Shown in pieces: positions 13,543-18,633 of a stretch of DNA of 25,525 nt. How positions within the stretch are numbered: position 1 is the first letter of the stretch; every line of letters begins with the position of its first letter. A program made the translations under genes and the position numbers. The stretch comes from a virus: positions 1-25,525 of IMG/VR virus record IMGVR_UViG_3300012000_000116; one strand, 5' to 3'. Below the pieces are notes generated by a model. It was given only the letters and a program-made list of their open reading frames with translations. It had not been told where the DNA came from and searched no databases.

Positions 13543-13724
13543 TCCGGTATTCCGCTCTCTAGTCTATATAACATAGCCTCTATTTGATCGTAGTTTTGCT
13601 CTATAATCATTTGTCGTGGAGTTTTATTGTAAAATGCCGGATTAGGAGAGTCCAACCAAGCATCAATAAATTCTTCTTGTACTATTCTTTTTAGTCTTTC
13701 TTTAAGTTTTTCTGTAGTTATCAT
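13539..13724 (-). CDS. MbcA/ParS/Xre toxin-binding-domain-like protein (61 aa)
   Basis: Residues 20-61 read FIDAWLDSPNPAFYNKTPRQ and then MIIEQNYDQIEAMLYRLESG. The order W-L-x-x-PNPAF-x-x-x-TP-x-x-x-I, a helix, then LxRLExGI matches the antitoxin Xre/MbcA/ParS toxin-binding domain (PF09722-like). In that family it follows a helix-turn-helix and neutralises a RES-type toxin. No HTH and no toxin gene are present, so it may be a stand-alone phage version, perhaps an antitoxin mimic. It is ATGA-coupled upstream. Confidence 0.6.
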   Translation of the reverse strand: MITTEKLKERLKRIVQEEFIDAWLDSPNPAFYNKTPRQMIIEQNYDQIEAMLYRLESGIPD

Positions 13725-14050
13725 TGTAATCCTAATTCTTGATCTAAATCACTCAATCGTTGTAATGCCGCTAATCTTTTCTTTTGGCTTCTATAAATAT
13801 CTACTGACCTATTATGTAAATCAACAATGTATTCTGCTGTTTCTTTATCTATGCTACCATCTGGAATAATATATTCAAACTCATCAACTCTTTCAGTTTC
13901 ACCCACCTTATTTTTATAGAGTATCTTTTCTGTCGGCAGTATAATTCTGCACCAACATTCTTCTCCAACATTACAGGTGGTTAATTTCCAGGGTACAGTT
14001 AAACTATAACTTTGGGCTTCATCGTAACTGTCAAATATTTTTTCGCTCAT
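13721..14050 (-). CDS. Hypothetical protein (109 aa)
   Basis: This protein begins with a strand-rich part (PWKLTTCNVGEECWCRIILP) and ends in a long amphipathic helix (VDIYRSQKKRLAALQRLSDL) that could form a coiled coil. It is ATGA-coupled on both sides. No known family is recognised. Confidence 0.65.
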   Translation of the reverse strand: MSEKIFDSYDEAQSYSLTVPWKLTTCNVGEECWCRIILPTEKILYKNKVGETERVDEFEYIIPDGSIDKETAEYIVDLHNRSVDIYRSQKKRLAALQRLSDLDQELGLQ

Positions 14051-14262
14051 TTTGATACCACAACAGTAACACCATCAAAAACAAACTTATCTAATGTATC
14101 AGTAATATACATCGGATGTTGAGTTGGTTTATTAATTACATGAAAGTGCATAATTAGTTCATTATCTAGTGATAGATTTTGCGACTCTTGAAGATATTTG
14201 GCAATAGCGACTTTTACATCTTCTACGGTCAAATCTATTTCGGTTTTGTTTTGTATTTTCAT
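14047..14262 (-). CDS. Hypothetical protein (71 aa)
   Basis: The start is placed at the ATG at 14262 (MKIQNKTEIDLTVEDVKVAI), which overlaps the upstream stop as ATGA; a longer version to 14298 would intrude on the upstream gene. It is a helix-plus-sheet product with a YLQESQNLSLDNELIMHFHV segment. The function is unknown. Confidence 0.65.
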   Translation of the reverse strand: MKIQNKTEIDLTVEDVKVAIAKYLQESQNLSLDNELIMHFHVINKPTQHPMYITDTLDKFVFDGVTVVVSK

Positions 14263-14642
14263 ATTGGTTGTGTTCCATATAATTTTTCTGCAAACCATCT
14301 TGCACGATCTTTATCAGACGTTAGATTCAAATCCACGCTCTTTCGCTCATTGTAATCTAGTTTCCAGTATTTGTCAATAGCAAACTTTTCCCAAGTGGAC
14401 AAATCATAATCAGTCATAGAATTTCTATAACTTGATGGCTTGTTTTCATCATACATATGCTTAAAAACATCTCGTACAATAACAACTTTAGTATTACTAT
14501 TAAGACTATCCCAGTTGTCACTAATCCAATCTTGAACTGCTCCCGGCACATAAGTATGCCTACCTAAAGCGTACCTTAATGCTGCTGTAACCATAATACT
14601 TCCATTAGTATCACAATTGAATTTATTTTTTTTCGTTTTCAT
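14259..14642 (-). CDS. Conserved phage protein with NGSIMVTAALRYALGRxTYVPGA motif (127 aa)
   Basis: DTNGSIMVTAALRYALGRHT, YVPGAVQDWI, then TKVVIVRDVFKHM and a W-x-KFAIDKYW helix identify a family I recognise from phage and lactobacillar prophage genomes, without known function. The ATG at 14642 is preferred to 14648 because AAGGA then lies 9 nt upstream. It overlaps the upstream gene by 20 nt. Confidence 0.75.
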   Translation of the reverse strand: MKTKKNKFNCDTNGSIMVTAALRYALGRHTYVPGAVQDWISDNWDSLNSNTKVVIVRDVFKHMYDENKPSSYRNSMTDYDLSTWEKFAIDKYWKLDYNERKSVDLNLTSDKDRARWFAEKLYGTQPI

Positions 14643-14811
14643 CAGCATAATCCTTATATAACTTATAATTCATTCCAGATACAAATCCACACTGAAAATA
14701 ATAAAAGTCATTATCATTTCCTTCGTGGTCGCCATCCAACCACAATTCTCTTGCTAGTTTTTTAGCACTCTCATATCTTTCTCTGATAATATCTAGTTCA
14801 TCTGAACTCAT
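14623..14811 (-). CDS. Small helical protein with FQCGFVSGMNY motif (62 aa)
   Basis: A short helical protein starting MSSDELDIIRERYESAKKLA and ending DFYYFQCGFVSGMNYKLYKD plus an acidic tail. The F-x-YF-x-x-GF-x-SG-x-xY motif is shared with the gene at 9877-10119, suggesting a second duplicated family in this operon. ATGA coupling upstream. Function unknown. Confidence 0.65.
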   Translation of the reverse strand: MSSDELDIIRERYESAKKLARELWLDGDHEGNDNDFYYFQCGFVSGMNYKLYKDYADENEKK

Positions 14812-15053
14812 ATCATTCTTTCTACTGTTCCTCTTGGGCCTTCAATAATCTCCATCATTACCTTATTACATTCCAGAATATCTTCATAAATAGTTCGCAA
14901 TTGTTCGTAGCCTTCTAACTTAGGAGGTAATCGAAATTTACCCAACCTATTTAGGCTGTCCAACTGTTCTTTGAGAATAAATTTAATATCGTCAATATCT
15001 TGTTTATTCAGAGTTGTGGGTTCTTTTCCCATATTGGTATCTATTCTAGCCAT
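14808..15053 (-). CDS. Small helical protein, paralogue B of the ECNKVMMEI pair (81 aa)
   Basis: From residue 16 the sequence (NKQDIDDIKFILKEQLDSLN ... YEDILECNKVMMEIIEGPRG) matches the gene at 11709-11924 nearly throughout. It has a 15-residue N-terminal extension (MARIDTNMGKEPTTL). The match includes the GP-x-G turn at the C-terminus. A helical hairpin is likely. The function is unknown. Confidence 0.7.
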   Translation of the reverse strand: MARIDTNMGKEPTTLNKQDIDDIKFILKEQLDSLNRLGKFRLPPKLEGYEQLRTIYEDILECNKVMMEIIEGPRGTVERMI

Positions 15054-15071
15054 TTGTTGCCCATTACTTCC

Positions 15072-15248
15072 CTATTTACCATAATTAAAGAATTGATTAT
15101 TAGTTTTTAGGGGGTCGATTTGTCGCAAACGATTCAAAATAACGGTCAAATTTCTTGCTTCTGGAATGATTTTTTCATGTAGAGTATCACCAACAACCCT
15201 TTTCAAGAGGGCGATTTCTTTATCGGTCAACAATACATTTCTATACAT
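15072..15248 (-). CDS. Small hypothetical protein (58 aa)
   Basis: The frame starts MYRNVLLTDKEIALLKRVVG and continues as a helix, TVILNRLRQIDPLK. It is the first gene after the strong promoter at 15294-15322, with a leader of about 40 nt. The LTDKEIALLKRVV opening resembles short phage proteins, but I cannot name one. Confidence 0.65.
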   Translation of the reverse strand: MYRNVLLTDKEIALLKRVVGDTLHEKIIPEARNLTVILNRLRQIDPLKTNNQFFNYGK

Positions 15249-15293
15249 AATTCACTATACCTATTAAGAAAAATACCCGTACTACCAGTAACC

Positions 15294-15322
15294 AGTATAC
15301 CAGAGTAACCACTGGTTGTCAA
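15294..15322 (-). promoter_or_regulatory. Near-consensus promoter with palindromic spacer (TTGACA-17-TATACT)
   Basis: TTGACA (15322-15317) and TATACT (15299-15294) on the minus strand lie 17 nt apart. The spacer starts with the palindrome AACCAGTGGTT, which overlaps the -35 and is also present at 16960-16970. Such a palindrome on a promoter would suit a dimeric repressor. It drives 15072-15248 and probably the downstream run to 13539. Confidence 0.8.
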
Positions 15323-15438
15323 CTGGGTTTATCGGCCATTTCCATTAGTGGCCTTTAATCGTTTTTTCACCACCGGCATATTCAATAAGTAAAAATATGG
15401 CGATTTTTCTACCAAACAAGAATTATAAGGTAAAAAAC

Positions 15439-15618
15439 CTACTGATTCGGTAGAGGCTGGGATTCTTGAGAGGTATAAACGGGGGTATTAAGGTTCTTGT
15501 GACCAAGACTCATATAGTATTCTACCACAAATTTACTAGTAAACATAGTAATTATTGTGAAAACTCCCACAATTATCATGCCTTTTATGAAAGGTTCGTG
15601 AAATTCATTGTTCATCAT
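15439..15618 (-). CDS. Single-pass membrane protein (59 aa)
   Basis: A hydrophobic segment (GMIIVGVFTIITMFTSKFVV, about 12-31) is flanked by short polar ends. GGAG placed 6 nt before the ATG at 15618 decides the start over the ATG at 15630. It overlaps the end of the next upstream gene. Function unknown; the neighbouring genes are also small membrane proteins. Confidence 0.65.
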   Translation of the reverse strand: MMNNEFHEPFIKGMIIVGVFTIITMFTSKFVVEYYMSLGHKNLNTPVYTSQESQPLPNQ

Positions 15619-15733
15619 CAGTTTCTCCATATTCTTGGTATAAATAGATATAAAGAATCATATAACAAATTATGCAGAGAGGAATGATAATGTGTCCATA
15701 ATCTTTCATATATCCTAGATTGTAGTGACCCAT
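15605..15733 (-). CDS. Small single-pass membrane protein (42 aa)
   Basis: The frame starts MGHYNLGYMKDYGHIIIPLC and continues IICYMILYIYLYQEYGETDD, i.e. one transmembrane helix (about 13-33) and an acidic C-terminus. It overlaps the next gene by 14 nt. The evidence is its coding character and its place in a series of small membrane genes. Confidence 0.6.
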   Translation of the reverse strand: MGHYNLGYMKDYGHIIIPLCIICYMILYIYLYQEYGETDDEQ

Positions 15734-15776
15734 AATTTGTTAACCTGTTAGTGTTCTATTCGGGGTGAGAGGAATA

Positions 15777-15920
15777 TTATTTTTGTTTATGTTCTTTATT
15801 GTCAATTCCAAAGTATTCTAATACTGATTTGCATGTGCCACAAGTTCCTTTTTTCTTTCGGTTCTTGTTACTATTATAATTACATTTGGCTTTGTGTTTT
15901 TTCTTATTTGATTTTGTCAT
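15777..15920 (-). CDS. Very basic small protein with CxxC (47 aa)
   Basis: The product starts MTKSNKKKHKAKCNYNSNKN, followed by KKKGTCGTCKSVLEYFGIDN. The first half is extremely basic. Cys residues at C13, C27 and C30 could bind a metal. A 50-nt repeat of the six-copy family (15924-15973) ends 3 nt upstream of the ATG, so that element is its 5' leader. Possibly a small nucleic-acid-binding protein; unproven. Confidence 0.6.
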   Translation of the reverse strand: MTKSNKKKHKAKCNYNSNKNRKKKGTCGTCKSVLEYFGIDNKEHKQK

Positions 15921-15923
15921 AAA

Positions 15924-15973
15924 ATTTCGCTGACTGTGACCATCAAATCCAAACCGAAAGGTTGGGCTGGAAC
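15924..15973 (-). repeat. R-element copy 1 (50 nt)
   Basis: First of six copies of the R element. On the minus strand it begins GTTCCAGCCC and ends AGTCAGCGAAAT. The internal hairpin is AACC-tttc-GGTT, whose stem differs from the usual AATCC/GGATT by compensating changes. It lies between the genes at 15983-16168 and 15777-15920. Confidence 0.75.
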
Positions 15974-15982
15974 AATATGAGA

Positions 15983-16168
15983 TTATTCTGTATCTTTGTG
16001 TTCAAGTTTCGGAATCATGCTAGTATCATCATATGATATGCTTTTGATATCAATTACAAGAACAGGAGTTTTGTCTGGACTACTCTGTTGAAATTTCTGA
16101 ACTAAACTATTAATATCAGACAATATCTTTTCGCCGCTAATCCCCTTATTCAAAACATAATATCTCAT
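15983..16168 (-). CDS. Hypothetical protein (61 aa)
   Basis: Starts MRYYVLNKGISGEKILSDIN, with PDKTPVLVIDIKSISYDDTS later, suggesting an alpha/beta mini-domain. An R-element ends 11 nt upstream of the ATG and another follows the stop codon, so the gene is flanked by repeats. No family is recognised. Confidence 0.65.
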   Translation of the reverse strand: MRYYVLNKGISGEKILSDINSLVQKFQQSSPDKTPVLVIDIKSISYDDTSMIPKLEHKDTE

Positions 16169-16179
16169 AAGACTTCATT

Positions 16180-16229
16180 ATCTCGCTGACTACGACCAAA
16201 AAAACCAATCTTGGTATATAGGGTGATAC
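16180..16229 (-). repeat. R-element copy 2 (50 nt, divergent)
   Basis: Ends AGTCAGCGAGAT and begins GTATCACCC on the minus strand. The hairpin is ACCAA-ga-TTGGT, the most divergent in the family yet still paired. It sits 19 nt downstream of copy 3 and upstream of the gene at 15983-16168. Confidence 0.65.
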
Positions 16230-16248
16230 AATTTCAAAGACCCTAAAA

Positions 16249-16298
16249 AATTCGCTGACTACAACCACCAGAACAAAATCCGTAGGATTGGGCGAGAC
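16249..16298 (-). repeat. R-element copy 3 (50 nt)
   Basis: Begins GTCTCGCCC, directly at the TAG stop of the gene at 16298-16492, and ends AGTCAGCGAATT on the minus strand. The hairpin is AATCC-tac-GGATT. Copies 2 and 3 stand in tandem in the same gap. Confidence 0.75.
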
Positions 16299-16492
16299 TA
16301 TGATAAGTCATCTTTATAATCTTCCTCAAGAATTACAGAATAATTATCTTCCATAAATTTAACATCATCATTACTCTGTTTCTCAATAAATGGTTTTTCT
16401 ATAATCACATATTCTGGTTCAAAGAATATGGAATATAGTATGCAAGAGGTTCCAATTATTGTTAGGATTATAATAACGGTTAACAGAGCCAA
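16298..16492 (-). CDS. Small membrane protein with acidic tail (64 aa)
   Basis: A hydrophobic N-terminal helix (LLTVIIILTIIGTSCILYSI, about 3-22) is followed by a polar, acidic cytoplasmic or periplasmic part. No ATG is available; the best start is the TTG at 16492, with no clear ribosome binding site, so the exact N-terminus is uncertain. It could insert in the host inner membrane; function unknown. Confidence 0.55.
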   Translation of the reverse strand: MALLTVIIILTIIGTSCILYSIFFEPEYVIIEKPFIEKQSNDDVKFMEDNYSVILEEDYKDDLS

Positions 16493-16507
16493 TGTAGAGT
16501 CTTATGT

Positions 16508-16717
16508 TTAGGGGATAATGTCCTGATGTTCGAGTATTATAGATTGTATATATTCTTCGGTTGTTATGTAATTGTATTCCATAGTGCTTTTATTCTGATT
16601 TAGTTGACAATCAACAACTGGCATGGTATAGTGATGTTTGTTAATATGAATGTCCAATGTTTTAACGTCGGGCAAACTTACTATAACCAATGGCCAAATA
16701 TAGTTATTGATTATCAT
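16508..16717 (-). CDS. Hypothetical protein (69 aa)
   Basis: The ATG at 16717 (MIINNYIWPLVIVSLPDVKT) is preferred to an upstream TTG at 16783, because another small frame with a better ribosome binding site occupies that stretch. The product has two short hydrophobic strands and a His-rich middle. No family is recognised. Confidence 0.55.
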   Translation of the reverse strand: MIINNYIWPLVIVSLPDVKTLDIHINKHHYTMPVVDCQLNQNKSTMEYNYITTEEYIQSIILEHQDIIP

Positions 16718-16721
16718 AGAA

Positions 16722-16802
16722 TCATGATGGCGAGCAACAATGAATCTGTTGAATACCAGCCGCGATTCCAAAACCAAAAGCAATGAAAAATGCTACGGCC
16801 AA
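16722..16802 (-). CDS. Hydrophobic micro-peptide (26 aa)
   Basis: AAGGAG at 16810-16815 is followed after 7 nt by a TTG (16802-16800) that opens a frame of 26 residues (AVAFFIAFGFGIAAGIQQIH then CCSPS). It is a likely one-helix membrane peptide. It ends 4 nt before the next ATG. The main support is the strong ribosome binding site and the promoter just upstream at 16857-16885. Confidence 0.45.
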   Translation of the reverse strand: MAVAFFIAFGFGIAAGIQQIHCCSPS

Positions 16803-16856
16803 AACGATCTCCTTAAAATGGTTTACTACTACTTCGAATCCACCACACTCACCCGT

Positions 16857-16885
16857 ATTGTAACATACGCGGCGTTGTGACGCAA
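16857..16885 (-). promoter_or_regulatory. Probable promoter (TTGCGT-17-TACAAT)
   Basis: On the minus strand TTGCGT (16885-16880) and TACAAT (16862-16857) are 17 nt apart, directly after a degenerate TAAGTCC/AAGGAGTT hairpin. It would drive the micro-peptide and the membrane-protein genes down to 15439. Confidence 0.6.
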
Positions 16886-16936
16886 CTCCTTGGTTCATAA
16901 GGACTTACAATCACGATCCTCAATCAAAATTTTTTA

Positions 16937-17107
16937 TTAAGATGGTTTTCGTCCTTGACAACCACTGGTTTCTCTAATACTCTTATGCAGAGAGTTAAGT
17001 AACACTATAGAGATAAGAAGTACAATAGATACAATATAGAGTATTATAGAATCTATGTATCTTACATCAACTCTAACACCACCAACTTGACAACTCTCCT
17101 CCCTGCA
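16937..17107 (-). pseudogene. Open frame encoding a membrane helix, no start codon visible
   Basis: The minus-strand frame from 17107 to a TAA at 16937-16939 encodes VRVDVRYIDSIILYIVSIVL then LISIVLLNSLHKSIRETSG, a convincing transmembrane helix. No ATG, GTG or TTG lies in frame. A strong GGGAGGAG and an ATG occur just upstream but in the other frame, so this may be a gene broken by a single-base indel, or one relying on frameshifting. Confidence 0.3.
16955..16983 (+). promoter_or_regulatory. Candidate plus-strand promoter sharing the AACCAxTGGTT palindrome
   Basis: On the plus strand, TTGACA (16955-16960) and a weak TACTCT (16978-16983) are 17 nt apart. The -35 and spacer start TTGACAACCACTGGTT, nearly the same as the minus-strand promoter at 15294-15322. 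It is the only sign of plus-strand transcription in the window, and no plus-strand gene follows, so an antisense or small RNA would be the product if it is real. Confidence 0.35.
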
Positions 17108-17133
17108 TTACTATAAATCACACTCACAGTTGG

Positions 17134-17334
17134 TTAGATTTTAGTCAAATCCAAATTCCAGTTTTTCTTGGCAAACCGTTTTAGAGGATGCAAACCTTTT
17201 TCACCAACATGAAATGAATAAAATTCTTTACTCTTGTCAGGATGATAAATTTTTGCAAGGCTACCTCCATTACTATATTCAATATTATAGCCTAGTTTTT
17301 CTAATTGTTTCAGTACTTGATGAACATTTTTCAT
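17134..17334 (-). CDS. HicA/YcfA-like small protein, probably non-catalytic (66 aa)
   Basis: The helix LKQLEKLGYNIEY, then SNGGSLAKIYHPD, strands, and LKRFAKKNW resemble the double-stranded-RNA-binding fold of HicA toxins. In active HicA a conserved histidine follows the G-x-S; here the position is leucine (GGSLAK), so ribonuclease activity is doubtful. There is no HicB partner next to it; instead it is ATGA-coupled to a Nudix gene. The family call is tentative. Confidence 0.45.
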   Translation of the reverse strand: MKNVHQVLKQLEKLGYNIEYSNGGSLAKIYHPDKSKEFYSFHVGEKGLHPLKRFAKKNWNLDLTKI

Positions 17335-17741
17335 GATAGATATCCTTGGTCTTTAAAGTAACCCAGAGTTGTTATAAGATATGGCACAAGATTCTTGTTT
17401 CTATAAAGATTCAAGATCTCATCATAACTAGCCCAAAAGTATTCACTATGCTCATAGTTTAGAATAACATTTGGATTAAAGATTCTAGAAGCAAAAACAA
17501 CCTTGCTACTGTTGTTCTTGTAACTAATAGTACAGGATACCAAACTGTCTAATAGTAATCCTGTTTCTTCTAGCGTTTCTCTCCGCACAGTTTGCTCTAG
17601 ACTTTCATCACCATCTTTTCCACCACCCGGTAAACAATATTTATTTGGTTGCCAAGGTGCTGTGCTTCCCCGCTTTAGTAACAATACTTTATTATTGTGA
17701 AAGATTCCAATAGTTGCTGATCTTTGAGTTTTAACTATCAT
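17331..17741 (-). CDS. Nudix hydrolase (136 aa)
   Basis: Residues 40-62 hold a full Nudix box (GX5EX7REUXEEXGU; G40, E46, R54, E55, E58, E59, G61), with a threonine at one position that is usually hydrophobic. The preceding WQPNKYCLPGGG is typical. The enzyme would hydrolyse a nucleoside diphosphate linked to another moiety, such as an oxidised or modified dNTP, NAD or capped RNA. It starts 1 nt after the stop of 17743-17922 and shares ATGA with the HicA-like gene. Confidence 0.85.
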   Translation of the reverse strand: MIVKTQRSATIGIFHNNKVLLLKRGSTAPWQPNKYCLPGGGKDGDESLEQTVRRETLEETGLLLDSLVSCTISYKNNSSKVVFASRIFNPNVILNYEHSEYFWASYDEILNLYRNKNLVPYLITTLGYFKDQGYLS

Positions 17742-17742
17742 A

Positions 17743-17922
17743 TTAAAATTCCTTATTGGGTGGAAAATCTTTTACCGAATACAATTCCACAGTCTCATTA
17801 TAATCAAGACCCAAATATTGACTTAATTCAGTATCCACAAGAGAGTCCCAATATTCTTTAGGATCAGTACCATGTTCACTATTATAAGTAATCTTAAGTG
17901 TCACATAGGATGTTTTTAGCAT
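17743..17922 (-). CDS. Small hypothetical protein (59 aa)
   Basis: Starts MLKTSYVTLKITYNSEHGTD and ends with SVKDFPPNKEF. It is a beta-alpha-beta-like mini-domain with DPKEYWDSL in its middle. Its ATG shares one base with the upstream TAA (TAATG). The next gene upstream has a similar overall plan, but I see no strong sequence match. Function unknown. Confidence 0.65.
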   Translation of the reverse strand: MLKTSYVTLKITYNSEHGTDPKEYWDSLVDTELSQYLGLDYNETVELYSVKDFPPNKEF

Positions 17923-18077
17923 TATTCAAACTCCTTGATTGATAGAATGTTTTCAGAACCAAAGTCACCGAAGAATTCAGGATCAGTATATAGTTTATCA
18001 TTTAAATATTCTGGAATATGACTATCCTTAATATCATCATCAATAACCAATTCCATATTAATAGTAATAACCTTCAT
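17922..18077 (-). CDS. Small acidic hypothetical protein (51 aa)
   Basis: Starts MKVITINMELVIDDDIKDSH and ends NILSIKEFE. The product is acidic and, like 17743-17922, reads as strand, helix, strand. ATGA overlap upstream and TAATG overlap downstream give strong positional support for translation. Confidence 0.65.
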   Translation of the reverse strand: MKVITINMELVIDDDIKDSHIPEYLNDKLYTDPEFFGDFGSENILSIKEFE

Positions 18078-18232
18078 TCTTCTCCCCTTTGAATTCTATC
18101 AAGATAAATATTTGCCGTTCTAATATAAGCCTTAAGACTCTCAAGATACTGCTGATTATTAGTATCCTGATAGAATCTCACTTGATCACCAATCTTATTG
18201 GCCACATAAAGAAGAGCCTCACTATTATTCAT
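18074..18232 (-). CDS. Small helical protein (52 aa), first gene of its unit
   Basis: An almost entirely helical product (MNNSEALLYVANKIGDQVRF, then YLESLKAYIRTANIYLDRIQ). AGAAAGGA lies 7-14 nt upstream of the ATG. An R-element (18271-18320) lies in its leader, and the promoter at 18412-18440 is the nearest upstream. It is ATGA-coupled to the next gene. Confidence 0.7.
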   Translation of the reverse strand: MNNSEALLYVANKIGDQVRFYQDTNNQQYLESLKAYIRTANIYLDRIQRGEE

Positions 18233-18270
18233 AGAATTTTTCCTTTCTGCAAAATCACAAAGACCTTGGT

Positions 18271-18320
18271 TTTTCGCTGACTATCACTAAGACCGCCAAA
18301 TCCGCAGGATTGAGTAAGAC
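18271..18320 (-). repeat. R-element copy 4 (50 nt)
   Basis: Begins GTCTTACTC and ends AGTCAGCGAAAA on the minus strand; hairpin AATCC-tgc-GGATT. It lies within the presumed leader RNA of the 18074-18232 gene. Confidence 0.75.
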
Positions 18321-18411
18321 TTATATTAGATTTGAAAAATAGAAATACAGATTATAATCCTATTATTCTATTATTATTCCTAAGTCCTTTAGCATCAACC
18401 ACTTACGTTTC

Positions 18412-18440
18412 ATTGTATCGTCTACTAGGTCGCTTGTCCA
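18412..18440 (-). promoter_or_regulatory. Probable promoter (TGGACA-17-TACAAT)
   Basis: TGGACA (18440-18435) and TACAAT (18417-18412) on the minus strand are 17 nt apart, just after the composite repeat. It would produce a roughly 180-nt leader before the gene at 18074-18232. Confidence 0.6.
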
Positions 18441-18471
18441 TCACCATTTTTAAGAATCTTCGACAAAGTTT

Positions 18472-18553
18472 CGTAACCCATTGTGGATATTGGACTTACG
18501 ACAAAATTTCGCCGCCGGGTTTGTCATAAGTCCTTGTCTGACAAGCACTTACA
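18472..18553 (-). repeat. Composite hairpin repeat, copy 1 (most complete)
   Basis: On the minus strand it starts with TAAGTGCTTGT...ACAAGGACTTA (10 of 11 bases pair). GGACTTATGACAAA and TTTTGTCGTAAGTCC follow, which also pair around a CGGCGGCG loop, and the copy ends TAAGTCC...GGGTTACG. The ACTTA and TAAGT arms can pair in more than one combination. It lies between the DUF932 gene and the next promoter. A partial copy follows at 18379-18407. Confidence 0.7.
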
Positions 18554-18568
18554 ACAAATGGCGTGAGG

Positions 18569-18615
18569 GTGGAAACCGCCGTAGGTTATTCCCTCTTTCC
18601 CTACGGCGGCTCCAC
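18569..18615 (-). terminator. Strong hairpin after the DUF932 gene
   Basis: A 10-bp perfect stem (CCGCCGTAGG with CCTACGGCGG), extended by GTGGA/TCCAC around a small internal loop, has a 14-nt loop. It begins 18 nt after the stop codon of 18634-19578. Only a short T run follows, so it may stabilise the mRNA 3' end or terminate weakly rather than be a classic intrinsic terminator. Confidence 0.6.
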
Positions 18616-18633
18616 TATCTCCACGAAAGAGCA

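Larger units (their letters stand above)
16803..17133. other. 330-nt gap: promoters, degenerate repeat, possible broken ORF
   Basis: This stretch has no confident gene. It holds the minus-strand promoter 16857-16885, a degenerate copy of the TAAGTCC...AAGGA repeat (about 16884-16908), a candidate plus-strand promoter at 16955-16983, and an open minus-strand frame that encodes a transmembrane segment but lacks a start codon (16937-17107). Confidence 0.5.
18233..18633. other. 400-nt non-coding stretch: leader, R-element, composite repeats, hairpin
   Basis: No gene is supported. Read on the minus strand it contains a strong hairpin after the DUF932 gene (18569-18615), composite repeats (18472-18553), a promoter (18412-18440), a further TAAGT...ACTTA hairpin (18379-18407), an AT-rich segment and an R-element (18271-18320) in the leader of 18074-18232. 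Confidence 0.7.

Noticed and set aside
15924-15973. Resemblance of the R-element to a hammerhead ribozyme (CTGA on the plus strand, GAAA nearby)
   Set aside because: The invariant CTGANGA core is not present; all copies read CTGACT, so self-cleavage of this class is not supported.
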